In this document: one piece after another, positions 16,739 to 22,939 of the stretch
Layout of the letters: the number at the start of each line of letters is the position of its first letter
How positions within the stretch are numbered: the stretch's first letter is position 1
Source of the DNA: an uncultured Collinsella sp.
Lineage (GTDB): Bacteria; Actinomycetota; Coriobacteriia; Coriobacteriales; Coriobacteriaceae
Assembly (NCBI GenBank): GCA_900552755.1
Contig: USAY01000003.1
Span: 1-43,113 of the forward strand
Reading direction: 5' to 3'
DNA length: 43,113 nucleotides
The notes under the pieces: model-generated
Seen by the model: the letters and a program-made list of their open reading frames with translations, nothing else
What the model was told of the DNA's origin: nothing
Databases searched by the model: none
Program-made: the position numbers and the translations under genes

Positions 16739-17169
16739 CAGGCGCCCGCCGCCTTGGCCTTGCGCTCGCGGTCGGCGAACATGAGGCTCAGCACCCTAGC
16801 GCCGTCGCTCTGCGGACGCGCCTGCTGCACCTGGATGGGCACCGCCTTGCGCGACAGCCCGAGCAGCTCGTTGAGCGCGCGTATCTCGGCTGTCGCCTGC
16901 TTGAGCACGGACACGGCGGGGTGCGGGCGCTCCATGATGGCGTGCCGCCCGTTCTTCGCCTTGACGGGCTTGTAGCCGACGGGGTCGAGCACCTTCACGG
17001 ACTTGCCCCTGCTCATCGCGTCCTCCGCGGCCTTCGCCACGGCGTGCCAGTAGCACAGCAGCGCGAGGTTCGGCGCGTCCTCGTCGGAGAAGCGCCCCGA
17101 TGCGGTTACGCTCGCCCAGATATGCGATTGATAGTCGTCGGATGCGACCGATTCCGGCATCTCCGGCAT
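16738..17169 (-). CDS. terS: Terminase small subunit (P27-like)
   Basis: This 143-aa protein starts MPEMPESVASDDYQSHIWAS, behind a strong GAAAGGAGG (ATG at 17169); the longer upstream frame crosses hairpins and is unlikely. A helical N-terminal half (FSDEDAPNLALLCYWHAVAKAAEDAMSRGK) is followed by VLKQATAEIRALNELLGLS, matching the end of P27-type small terminases. It should bind the cos or pac site, which may be the hairpin-rich DNA right upstream (17189-17319). Confidence 0.8.
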   Translation of the reverse strand: MPEMPESVASDDYQSHIWASVTASGRFSDEDAPNLALLCYWHAVAKAAEDAMSRGKSVKVLDPVGYKPVKAKNGRHAIMERPHPAVSVLKQATAEIRALNELLGLSRKAVPIQVQQARPQSDGARVLSLMFADRERKAKAAGA

Positions 17170-17188
17170 CCCGGCCTCCTTTCTCGTG

Positions 17189-17319
17189 CCCGCATTGTGC
17201 GATGCGGGTGAGATTCGCGGCCTACCCCGCCCTGGGGTCATGGGGCGGGGGGAAATCGGCACTGCGGCGATGGGTGTCCATGCACCCCCGGGGAGGGGCA
17301 ATGCCCCCGCCATCGGCGG
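17189..17319. other. Hairpin-rich intergenic DNA, candidate cos/terminase-binding region
   Basis: Between the HNH and terS genes I see CCCGCAT/ATGCGGG (17189-17195 with 17202-17208), GGGGC-AAT-GCCCC (17295-17307) and CCGCC-ATC-GGCGG (17307-17319). The remainder is a G/C-run-rich sequence without ORFs. HNH endonuclease next to terminase is known to be needed for cos cleavage in HK97-like phages, so this is the natural place for cos. The exact cut site cannot be given. Confidence 0.45.
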
Positions 17320-17330
17320 CTCAGCGCCCC

Positions 17331-17370
17331 AAAAAACAGTGAGGCGCAGCCGAGCAAACGACCGCGCCTC
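17331..17370 (-). terminator. Intrinsic terminator after the HNH gene
   Basis: On the minus strand GAGGCGC (17370-17364) pairs with GCGCCTC (17347-17341), followed after ACTG by TTTTTT (17336-17331). It would end the leftward early transcript before the packaging genes, so late transcription probably begins between here and terS or requires antitermination. Confidence 0.72.
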
Positions 17371-17413
17371 CAGTTTGGCTTTTCAGCCCCGCCTATTCAG
17401 TTGTCTCGAGCCT

Positions 17414-17695
17414 TCAGAACAGCCTCGTGCGCCTTATCTCGACGGGCCTCGCGTCGCCCGGCATGTGCTTGCCCTTCCTCTGGTTGCAGATGCGGTGCGC
17501 CGCGTCGAGGTTCGCGTAGTCCAGCACCGCGCCGCCCCTCGCCCTCGGCACCACGTGGTCGGCCTCGAAGCTCCACGGCGTGCCGGGCGGCAGGCTGTAG
17601 TCTATGGGCTGGCCGCATATGTGGCACGGCCTGCCCTCGGCGCGGAGCCTCGCCTTGAGCTTGCGCTCGGCGTTGCCGTTGGAGCTCCAAGTCAT
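17414..17695 (-). CDS. HNH endonuclease adjacent to terminase
   Basis: This 93-aa protein has the whole HNH signature: zinc pair CHICGQPIDY (about 24-27), EADHVVPRARGG (His of the active site) and LDAAHRICNQRKG with the second zinc cysteine. The N-terminus is basic (NAERKLKARLRAEGRP). In HK97-type phages such HNH proteins form part of the packaging machinery and stimulate terminase cutting at cos. Its ATG overlaps the upstream stop by ATGA (17692-17695). It is followed by a terminator. Confidence 0.9.
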   Translation of the reverse strand: MTWSSNGNAERKLKARLRAEGRPCHICGQPIDYSLPPGTPWSFEADHVVPRARGGAVLDYANLDAAHRICNQRKGKHMPGDARPVEIRRTRLF

Positions 17696-17892
17696 GCCAG
17701 GCGCCTCCTCGCGAGGTAGTCCTTCTTCATCGACAGGGTCGGGGTCTCGTCGGTGCTTCCTATCTTGATGGTGATCGCGATGGGCGGCAGCACGAACCTC
17801 TCGTCGATGTCCCCCGCCACGTCGTCCGCCATGGACTCCAGCAGGGCCGCGGCGTCGCGGAGCTGTTGCGCAACCCTCTCGCCGGCGCTCAT
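17692..17892 (-). CDS. Small phage protein, unknown function
   Basis: This 66-aa protein starts MSAGERVAQQLRDAAALLES. An amphipathic helix is followed by a beta segment (VLPPIAITIKIGSTDETP) and a basic end (KKDYLARRRLA). The ATG at 17892 overlaps the upstream stop by ATGA and the downstream end overlaps HNH by ATGA, so it is part of a tightly coupled chain. No family recognised. Confidence 0.75.
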   Translation of the reverse strand: MSAGERVAQQLRDAAALLESMADDVAGDIDERFVLPPIAITIKIGSTDETPTLSMKKDYLARRRLA

Positions 17893-18011
17893 GCGACCAG
17901 CCCCACGACCAGCTGCATGCACCACAGCACGGCGGCGATGCACAGCAGCACGAGCGCCGTCACGATGAGGCATCCGATGAGCCTGCCGGCCAGCCTTACG
18001 ATCTCTTCCAT
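17889..18011 (-). CDS. 40-aa single-pass membrane protein
   Basis: This short frame, MEEIVRLAGRLIGCLIVTAL..., ends in VVGLVA. One long hydrophobic helix covers about residues 11-38. It has a good ribosome binding site (GGAGGGAATGTA before the ATG at 18011) and overlaps the next gene by ATGA, which supports it being real. It may be a small phage membrane protein (possibly holin-like or exclusion-related), but it lies far from the expected lysis cassette and the role is unknown. Confidence 0.7.
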   Translation of the reverse strand: MEEIVRLAGRLIGCLIVTALVLLCIAAVLWCMQLVVGLVA

Positions 18012-18027
18012 TACATTCCCTCCAATC

Positions 18028-18129
18028 TCACCCGCACGCCATGCGCACGAGAACGGTCAGAACCACGGCGAGCGCCCATGCGGACCTCGCCACCCACGCC
18101 AGCAGCGCCAAGAGCGCCGCCAGCGGCAT
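18028..18129 (-). CDS. 33-aa hydrophobic peptide, possible membrane protein
   Basis: This frame (MPLAALLALLAWVARSAWAL...) is almost wholly hydrophobic and ends in VRMACG. Its ATG overlaps the stop of the upstream gene as TGATG at 18129-18131, a coupling used throughout this operon. It follows directly before another small membrane gene. The short length leaves real doubt; evidence is coupling and hydrophobicity. Confidence 0.5.
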   Translation of the reverse strand: MPLAALLALLAWVARSAWALAVVLTVLVRMACG

Positions 18130-18431
18130 CAGCCACAGAACATGTCGCACGCCGCCTCCTGCATGTCCTTATAGTGGTCGACGATCCAGTCGCGAGCCCA
18201 GCACGCGGCGTGCCACTCGGCGCCGGGGTCGTCCGTTCCGACGTTCGGGTCGTTCTCGAACGCCTCCTCGAACTCGAGCTCGCAGATGCCGTAGTCGCAG
18301 CATCCCTCGAGCAGGTGCGAGCATTCGCCGCAGGTCCTCGGCTCCTCCCTGTTCCACGGTGCGCCGGGGTCGCCCTCGAAGCACCCCGGCGGGAGATTCC
18401 AGCCGCTTTCCGGTTTATAGCTGGCGGCCAA
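18129..18431 (-). CDS. Cysteine-rich small phage protein
   Basis: This 100-aa acidic protein has a metal-site-like cluster RTCGECSHLLEGCCDYGICELEFEE-type (Cys near 34, 37, 44, 45, 50) and further cysteines near the end (ACWARDW, CDMFCG). The start is TTG at 18431, well supported by GGAGGTG seven bases upstream inside the previous gene. It overlaps that gene by 17 nt. The protein probably binds zinc; function unknown. Confidence 0.72.
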   Translation of the reverse strand: MAASYKPESGWNLPPGCFEGDPGAPWNREEPRTCGECSHLLEGCCDYGICELEFEEAFENDPNVGTDDPGAEWHAACWARDWIVDHYKDMQEAACDMFCG

Positions 18432-18591
18432 GGCGGTTCACCTCCTCGCACCAGGACTCGCACGCGTACATCTCGACGTACCAGTGCGCGTTGTCCTCTA
18501 TCTCCTCCATAATCTCCTCGAGCGGCCTGTCCGCGTCGAGCTCCTCGTCGGGAATGTCCACGACGTGGGTCTGCGTGATCTCGAATTTCAT
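18415..18591 (-). CDS. Acidic 58-aa phage protein
   Basis: This frame reads MKFEITQTHVVDIPDEELDA and continues with an acidic helix (EEIMEEIEDNAHWYVEMYA) and a Cys-containing amphipathic end (CESWCEEVNRLGRQL). It overlaps the upstream HTH gene by ATGA (18588-18591) and the next gene by 17 nt, while its 3' end supplies the ribosome binding site for that gene. The size and acidity would suit a small antagonist or anti-host protein, but this is speculation. Confidence 0.72.
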   Translation of the reverse strand: MKFEITQTHVVDIPDEELDADRPLEEIMEEIEDNAHWYVEMYACESWCEEVNRLGRQL

Positions 18592-18809
18592 CTCTCCACC
18601 TTCTTCCTCACGATGTCGCGCGGGTCTTCGCCCATCGCCTCCGCCAGATTGAGCAGCAGGTTCATCTTCACTTCCCTGCCGTCGCGGATGGCGTGGCTCA
18701 GGCTACTGAGGTTCACACCGGCCTCACGCGCCAGCTGCTTGAGCGGGACGTGGTTGTCGACTCTCCAGTGGGCGATTTTCTCTGCGTCCAGCACGTACTC
18801 CGCACTCAT
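18588..18809 (-). CDS. Small HTH (XRE-like) DNA-binding protein
   Basis: This 73-aa protein starts MSAEYVLDAEKIAHWRVDNH and has a helix-turn-helix typical of XRE/Cro proteins (LKQLAREAGVNLSSLSHAIR, about 24-44) plus the fourth and fifth helices (LLLNLAEAMGEDPRDIVRKK). It lies far from the lysogeny switch in the middle of the leftward operon, so it may control late genes or host genes. It is coupled on both sides by ATGA-type overlaps. Confidence 0.82.
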   Translation of the reverse strand: MSAEYVLDAEKIAHWRVDNHVPLKQLAREAGVNLSSLSHAIRDGREVKMNLLLNLAEAMGEDPRDIVRKKVER

Positions 18810-19150
18810 GGCTTCACGACCGTCCTCCCGCACTGCGGGCAATAGTTCCAGACGCCGCTCACGCGGTAGTGCTCCTCGTCCTCGACCTTGCAGCCGCAGA
18901 CCGAGCACAGGAAGCCGTTGTCGCACGAGTCCTGGACGCTCCCGTCGTAGACGTTCTCGCACTCGCCGCGGTCGACGAGGTCGGCGAGATAGTCGAATAC
19001 GTTGCACTCCGTATAGCCGACGCACTCGAGCACGCGCTCGAAGATGTCGAATATGAACGGCTCGAGGACGGTCCTCGGCAGGCTGTTGAAGAAGCCCCTC
19101 GACCCGCGCAGGCTCGCCGCCGCCTCGCGGCGCTGCTCGTCGCTAATCAT
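18806..19150 (-). CDS. Zinc-ribbon protein of the phage 'RRE..LR' family, copy 1
   Basis: This 114-aa protein starts MISDEQRREAAASLRG, a signature shared with several neighbours. The middle has a helical part with VFDYLADLVDRGECENV. The C-terminal zinc ribbon is FLCSVCGCKV ... YCPQCGRTVV (two Cys pairs near 84 and 106). A zinc-binding protein with a common N-terminal recruiting helix is inferred. Neighbouring copies have the same layout, so this is a duplicated family. Function unknown. Confidence 0.8.
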   Translation of the reverse strand: MISDEQRREAAASLRGSRGFFNSLPRTVLEPFIFDIFERVLECVGYTECNVFDYLADLVDRGECENVYDGSVQDSCDNGFLCSVCGCKVEDEEHYRVSGVWNYCPQCGRTVVKP

Positions 19151-19418
19151 CAGTCAAATCCTCCCCACACCACGGGCAATACCGTGGGACAGTCTCGAAC
19201 TCGGTCCAGCTCGCGATGTACGTGTCGTCATGCTCGTAATGCACGACGCCGAAGACGAGGTCGCACCTAGGGCAGTGGACGGCGTCGACTGGGTCGACGT
19301 CCCCTATCGCGACCATCTCGTTGGTGTAGACCAGCTTGCGCGGCTTCCACTTCTGGTGCGACGGGGTCGCACCGCACGTCGGGCAATCGACCGGCCTTGC
19401 GAACTTAATACGCTTCAT
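19143..19418 (-). CDS. Zinc-ribbon phage protein
   Basis: This 91-aa protein has three Cys pairs: VDCPTCGATP (about 12-15), VHCPRCDLVF (about 49-52) and YCPWCGEDLT (about 84-87). The central sequence reads VYTNEMVAIGDVDPVDA. Multiple rubredoxin-type knuckles suggest a structural zinc protein. It overlaps its neighbours by 8 and 14 nt. No activity can be deduced. Confidence 0.75.
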   Translation of the reverse strand: MKRIKFARPVDCPTCGATPSHQKWKPRKLVYTNEMVAIGDVDPVDAVHCPRCDLVFGVVHYEHDDTYIASWTEFETVPRYCPWCGEDLTDD

Positions 19419-19773
19419 CTTCCACCACCACCGCCCCGCAGACCGGGCATGAGTACCAGTCGACTGGGAACGCCTCGGAGGTCACGACGAGCACACCGTC
19501 CGGCCTGTCGCCGGGCACCAGCACGCGGCACCCGCACTCTGAGCACTTGAATGATTCCTTGGTGTAGTCGGCGACGTTGTGACATGTCGGACGGTCGATT
19601 AGGTCTGCAAGGGCCGCGTACGTCTCGTTCTCAACCTCGTGAATGAACTTGCCGTCCACCTCGATGCCGATTGAGTTTGCAATCACGTCGAGTGAATCAA
19701 CGTGGCGGTATGCCCCGGTCGATGCTTCACGCAACTCGGTCACCGCTCGCCTGCGCTTCTTGTTGCTAATCAT
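19405..19773 (-). CDS. Zinc-ribbon protein of the phage 'RR...LR' family, copy 2
   Basis: This 122-aa protein starts MISNKKRRRAVTELREASTG, then has LDVIANSIGIEVDGKFI, ETYAALADLIDRPTCHNVADY and a zinc ribbon FKCSECGCRVLVPGD ... YSCPVCGAVVV. The layout (helix, ADLIDR-type segment, two CxxC) matches copy 1 at 18806-19150, including ADL(I/V)DR before a Cys. ATG 19773 was chosen for its GGGGGAGACG leader; the longer frame lacks support. Confidence 0.8.
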   Translation of the reverse strand: MISNKKRRRAVTELREASTGAYRHVDSLDVIANSIGIEVDGKFIHEVENETYAALADLIDRPTCHNVADYTKESFKCSECGCRVLVPGDRPDGVLVVTSEAFPVDWYSCPVCGAVVVEDEAY

Positions 19774-19966
19774 CGTCTCCCCCTTCCGGGTCGATGAGAT
19801 CGGCGAGCTTATCGAGGACAACATTGAAGTCGTGGTAGCCCTCGAAGCCGACCACCACCTCGGCAAGCTCGTCGAAGAACTGCTCCTTGTACTGGATGAA
19901 GCGGCCGATTGTAAGGTTCCGCAGATTGTCAGCCACCTCGCGGCGCTCGTCGCTAGCGAATGTCAT
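19766..19966 (-). CDS. Short member of the phage 'RRE..LR' family, no zinc ribbon
   Basis: This 66-aa protein starts MTFASDERREVADNLRNLTI, then FIQYKEQFFDELAEVVVGF and ends in VVLDKLADLIDPEGGDDD. It shares the N-terminal signature and the LADLID segment with the zinc-ribbon copies but stops before the ribbon. A TTG at 19981 would extend it by five residues; GGAG nine bases before the ATG at 19966 favours the shorter form. The start lies inside the upstream gene end. Confidence 0.72.
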   Translation of the reverse strand: MTFASDERREVADNLRNLTIGRFIQYKEQFFDELAEVVVGFEGYHDFNVVLDKLADLIDPEGGDDD

Positions 19967-20462
19967 CAAAACCAGCTCCAAACATACAGTCGTAGTCGCA
20001 CTCCCAGGTCTCTCCGTCGCGGCTCATGGTCGCCCCGTACCTCGGAGTACCGCCGGTATCGTCCCCCCAGAAGCGGAAGTGCCATCCCAGAAAGTCGAAC
20101 TCCTTGTCGTACTCGTCGGCGGCGTACCTCGTGTCGCCGTACTCCTCGTAATCGTCCCACCCGAACTTGCGGGAAAGGTAATCGAACGTGTATCGGGTCG
20201 GCTTGTCCTTGCCGTCCTCCCACTCGTAGACCTCTGGCCAACCCTGCTTGTAGCACCCCACGCGGACGCTGCCGTCTCCCATGACTCCAAGGTGCGAGAA
20301 CTCGAACCACTCGCCGCCGCCATCCCGTTTCATGATGTTCGCGAACACGCGGAGTCCAGAAGGCAGGAAAGCCTCGTCTGTGTCGTATACTCCTACGTCC
20401 TCCTTGTCGGTTCTGCGCTCGCCGTTGAGGTACACGAACGCGCCGTAGTCGCTGTATGCCAT
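19953..20462 (-). CDS. Hypothetical phage protein, aromatic-rich
   Basis: This 169-aa protein starts MAYSDYGAFVYLNGERRTDK and is rich in Tyr, Trp, Asp and Gly, with WFEFSHLGVMGDGSVRVG, KPTRYTFDYLSRKFGWDDYE and FDFLGWHFRFWGDD. The beta-rich, aromatic layout resembles small hypothetical proteins seen in early regions of gut actinobacterial phages, but I do not recognise a named family. An AAGGAGG seven bases before the ATG is supplied by the mini-ORF at 20465-20512. Confidence 0.75.
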   Translation of the reverse strand: MAYSDYGAFVYLNGERRTDKEDVGVYDTDEAFLPSGLRVFANIMKRDGGGEWFEFSHLGVMGDGSVRVGCYKQGWPEVYEWEDGKDKPTRYTFDYLSRKFGWDDYEEYGDTRYAADEYDKEFDFLGWHFRFWGDDTGGTPRYGATMSRDGETWECDYDCMFGAGFDDIR

Positions 20463-20464
20463 AG

Positions 20465-20512
20465 CTAGACCTCCTTCGTCCCCACCTCGCGGCGCTCTTT
20501 ATCGGTAATCAT
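20465..20512 (-). pseudogene. Vestigial 'RRE' family N-terminus (15 codons)
   Basis: The frame MITDKERREVGTKEV overlaps the upstream stop (ATGA at 20509-20512) and ends at a TAG just before the next gene. Its first ten residues match the N-termini of the neighbouring family (compare ISDEQRREAA, ASDERREVAD). The rest runs straight into the ribosome binding site of the next gene. It looks like a truncated copy kept by translational coupling, or a short leader peptide. Confidence 0.55.
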
Positions 20513-20958
20513 TCGTCAACCTCCATAAGGTCATAAACGCTTATCCCGGTCGCGTCCGCGAGATTGAGCGTCGAGCTCATTCGCGGCTCCTTCACGCCGT
20601 TGAGCCATTGGTTCGGCATGCAGGCCGCGACGCCGACCATCTTTGCCAGCTCGGCCTGCGTCGTATGCGTCCTTTTCATCCATTCGCGCAGTGTCTTGGT
20701 ATTGAGCTTGTACTTCCTCGGTCCGGTCTGTGGAACGCTCACTATGTCGATAAGGCGTTCGACTTCATCGCGGCCAAGAGTCCAATCGACGTCAGTGTGC
20801 ACGTCGAGAGCATCAAGAATGTCGTTGACCTCGCAGTACTCCTCACCTGTCTCGTCATCTTCGAGAAACACGATGTTCCGTAGCGCAGTCACGATATCTC
20901 GCCGCTCGCGCTCGCTCACTCGGTCGCAGTATGGCCTTACGGTCTTCTGTCGCTTCAT
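20509..20958 (-). CDS. 'RR...LR' family protein fused to an HTH domain
   Basis: This 149-aa protein has an N-terminal RVSERERRDIVTALRNIVF segment like its neighbours, then an acidic middle (EDDETGEEYCEVNDILDALD). The C-terminal XRE-type HTH reads LREWMKRTHTTQAELAKMVG, followed by MPNQWLNGVKEPRMSSTLNL and TGISVYDLMEVDE. It may therefore tie the common N-terminal module to DNA binding. TGATG coupling to the upstream gene fixes the start at 20958. Confidence 0.82.
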   Translation of the reverse strand: MKRQKTVRPYCDRVSERERRDIVTALRNIVFLEDDETGEEYCEVNDILDALDVHTDVDWTLGRDEVERLIDIVSVPQTGPRKYKLNTKTLREWMKRTHTTQAELAKMVGVAACMPNQWLNGVKEPRMSSTLNLADATGISVYDLMEVDE

Positions 20959-21386
20959 CAGTCCTCACCCCTCAGCTTGCGGATGCGGAATACGATGTCC
21001 AAAACCGCTTGCCTCTCGCAAGGCATGTCGTCTTTGAAGAACTTACAGTTACAACAGCCGCCATGGCAGCCGGTATCGCGCTTGTCGCGTCCTGCATACA
21101 TGCAGAACCATTCTGTCGGATCAGCGGTGATTCGTTGCAAGTCCTCTTCCAGCTTCTCCCATGTGTCTGGCGGAGTGAGGTGCATGTCCTTCGGCTTGAA
21201 GCTGTTGTTGTAAAAGTTGCCTTCGTACTGGGCTTCAATCGTCCATTCGGTTCTATGGCTCTCCACCAACGTTCTGTATAGGAACTCCTTCACGCTCACC
21301 TTTGTTCCGCACATGTCGTACAGCACCTCGGTATCAAGCGGAATCTCGAGGCCTGTCGCGTCCTTTGGCAGCTCTACGCAAGCCAT
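20958..21386 (-). CDS. Cysteine-rich hypothetical phage protein
   Basis: This 142-aa protein starts MACVELPKDATGLEIPLDTE. A first part has VLYDMCGTKVSVKEFLYRTL, the middle HLTPPDTWEKLEEDLQRI, and the end a cysteine cluster (TGCHGGCCNCKFFKDDMPCERQ). The cluster could hold zinc or an iron-sulfur centre. It also ends in an arginine-rich helix (AVLDIVFRIRKLRGED), similar to the RR...LR motif of its neighbours. Function unknown. Confidence 0.74.
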   Translation of the reverse strand: MACVELPKDATGLEIPLDTEVLYDMCGTKVSVKEFLYRTLVESHRTEWTIEAQYEGNFYNNSFKPKDMHLTPPDTWEKLEEDLQRITADPTEWFCMYAGRDKRDTGCHGGCCNCKFFKDDMPCERQAVLDIVFRIRKLRGED

Positions 21387-21649
21387 GGAGCATCCAACCT
21401 CCCCCTGTCCCTGTTGCGCTTGAGGCAGCGCAGCATCGCGTCGTCCACGTCCTGCTGCGTGAGGCCCATCCACGCCATCATGTTGGTGCAAGCCTGGATG
21501 CAGTCGGCGAGCTCGTCGACCACGTCCTCGTCGCAGCGGTTCTGCCACGCGCCGAACACCTCGGCGGCCTCCTCCAGCGGCTTGAGCGCCTTGGCCTTCG
21601 GCTCGTCGCCGATGTCGAACGTCTGCGTGCAGATCGAATAGTTGGCCAT
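21374..21649 (-). CDS. MazG-like nucleotide pyrophosphohydrolase
   Basis: This 91-aa protein has the all-alpha NTP pyrophosphatase pattern: KPLEEAAEVFGAW (ExxE type, about 32-44) and DVVDELADCIQACTNMMAW (DExxD type, about 52-70). Phage MazG-like enzymes hydrolyse (d)NTPs or alarmones and can adjust host nucleotide pools during infection. The start ATG 21649 overlaps the upstream stop by one base. The metal-binding acidic residues are present; substrate is not predictable. Confidence 0.75.
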   Translation of the reverse strand: MANYSICTQTFDIGDEPKAKALKPLEEAAEVFGAWQNRCDEDVVDELADCIQACTNMMAWMGLTQQDVDDAMLRCLKRNRDRGRLDAPWLA

Positions 21650-21867
21650 TAGTCCTCCCCGGTCTCGTAGCTCGCGTCTGTCCAGTAGTTGCACCTGGCG
21701 AGCCCCTGCGTCCTGTGGACGAACTCCGGGCGCCGCATGCACTCGTACTCGGTGCGCTCAACGCCGTGGATGGAGTGCAGCACCGTCGCGCCGCAGTACA
21801 AGCAGTTCTCGCAGCGCTCCTCCCGGAGCCCGTCCGCGTAGATGTCCGGCCTCTCGTTCCCCGTCAT
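21649..21867 (-). CDS. Small zinc-finger-like phage protein
   Basis: This 72-aa protein starts MTGNERPDIYADGLREERCE and has CENCLYCGATVLHSIHG (Cys near 19, 22, 25), then YECMRRPEFVHRTQ and LARCNYWTDASYETGED. Four to five cysteines suggest a compact zinc fold. Coupled to the neighbours by ATGA-type overlaps. No family recognised. Confidence 0.72.
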   Translation of the reverse strand: MTGNERPDIYADGLREERCENCLYCGATVLHSIHGVERTEYECMRRPEFVHRTQGLARCNYWTDASYETGED

Positions 21868-22088
21868 CTGTATCCCCTCTTCCCGTACCTTCCGTCGTTC
21901 ACCATGTTCCTTACGTGGCGCCGCATGTCCTGCGCCGCCTGGTCTCCCTCGGGCGGCAGCTTCCGCCCGCTCGCGCACTCGACGCAGTGGACGCGCCAGC
22001 CGCCGCGGTAGCGCTCGAAGTGCCCGAACCCGGGAGGCGTCCACCTGCCGCACTCGCGGCAGTAGCCGCCATAGACGTTCCTAGCCAT
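21864..22088 (-). CDS. Small zinc-binding phage protein
   Basis: This basic 74-aa protein has YCRECGRWTPPGFGHF (Cys pair near 10-13) and VHCVECASGRKLPPEG (Cys pair near 35-38), followed by a basic helix (QDMRRHVRNMVNDGRYGKRGYR). The arrangement resembles a truncated zinc ribbon that might bind nucleic acid. It overlaps the upstream YkgJ-like gene by 8 nt. Confidence 0.73.
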   Translation of the reverse strand: MARNVYGGYCRECGRWTPPGFGHFERYRGGWRVHCVECASGRKLPPEGDQAAQDMRRHVRNMVNDGRYGKRGYR

Positions 22089-22491
22089 TCCCCTGCTCCT
22101 TCCTGTAGACGTCGCGGGCCATCGCCTCCGCGAGCTCGCGTATGTCGGTCACCTCGGCGCACTCCGCGCCGAAGAACATGCCGAGCTCGCCCCTCTTGTG
22201 CCTGTCGCACCGGTACGCCCGGCAGATCTCGGGCCTAGCGGCGTAGACCGCGCACTCGCGCCCGTCCGTCAGGTACGGGCACAGCAGGTCGCACTCCGCC
22301 CTGGGCTCGGCGGGCTCGATTCCGTTCCGGCGCACGTACGCCTCGAGGCGCACCCGGTCGAACGGGCTCACGGGCAGGAAGCGCGAGCAGCACTCGCCGC
22401 AGCCCCTGCAGTCGCCCGTGTAGAGGTCGGTCACGTCGTCGCTCCGGAGCCCGGCGTGGATGGCCGCGGCGACGGCCCTCTCGTCATTCAT
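22081..22491 (-). CDS. YkgJ-family cysteine cluster protein
   Basis: This 136-aa protein has the UPF0153/YkgJ pattern: CRGCGECCSRFLPVSPFD (CxxCxxCC, about 29-36) and later DLLCPYLTDGRECAVYAARP plus EICRAYRCDRH. These proteins are thought to bind a metal, probably zinc or an Fe-S cluster; their role is poorly known. It is unusual as phage cargo, although it sits firmly in the leftward operon. ATG 22491 has an AAGGGG upstream. The start at 22644 is out of the conserved part. Confidence 0.82.
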   Translation of the reverse strand: MNDERAVAAAIHAGLRSDDVTDLYTGDCRGCGECCSRFLPVSPFDRVRLEAYVRRNGIEPAEPRAECDLLCPYLTDGRECAVYAARPEICRAYRCDRHKRGELGMFFGAECAEVTDIRELAEAMARDVYRKEQGNG

Positions 22492-22528
22492 CGGCCTGCC
22501 CCTTCGCCCCTGCCGTGGGCGGCGGCCC

Positions 22529-22939
22529 CTACTTGGAACATCCGGCCACCTTCTCGTCGTAGATCTTCTTGAGGTCCCGGTGCATGAACCGGGTGAACTC
22601 CTCCTCGCCGACGCCGTCCGCCAGCGCCACATATCGCATCGCATCGTGGCACCATTCGTCGAAGTCGAGCAGCCTTCCGCTGAACGCGCTCTTGACGTCC
22701 GTGACCTCGGCGTAGGTGAAGCGGGTCAGCATCTCCTCGCGCATGACCTTGTCGGCCAGCGCCTCGATGGGCGTCTTGGGGCGGTTGATGATCAGGCTGT
22801 AGCCGTTCGCCCTCTTTGTCATGGCGTCGAGCTGCTTGGCCAGCTTGTTGTTCTCGGCCGCGAGGCGCTCGTTGCGGCGCTGCTCGTAGTCAAGCTCGGC
22901 GAGCACGTACTGCTCGCAGTTGGTGATCTCCATCGTCAT
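22529..22939 (-). CDS. Hypothetical phage protein with N-terminal coiled coil
   Basis: This 136-aa protein starts MTMEITNCEQYVLAELDYEQ, continues with a coiled-coil (RNERLAAENNKLAKQLDAMT) and a segment PKTPIEALADKVMREEML, and ends in HRDLKKIYDEKVAGCSK. The first ATG overlaps the upstream stop (ATGA); a second ATG two codons on is also possible. No family recognised. Confidence 0.72.
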   Translation of the reverse strand: MTMEITNCEQYVLAELDYEQRRNERLAAENNKLAKQLDAMTKRANGYSLIINRPKTPIEALADKVMREEMLTRFTYAEVTDVKSAFSGRLLDFDEWCHDAMRYVALADGVGEEEFTRFMHRDLKKIYDEKVAGCSK

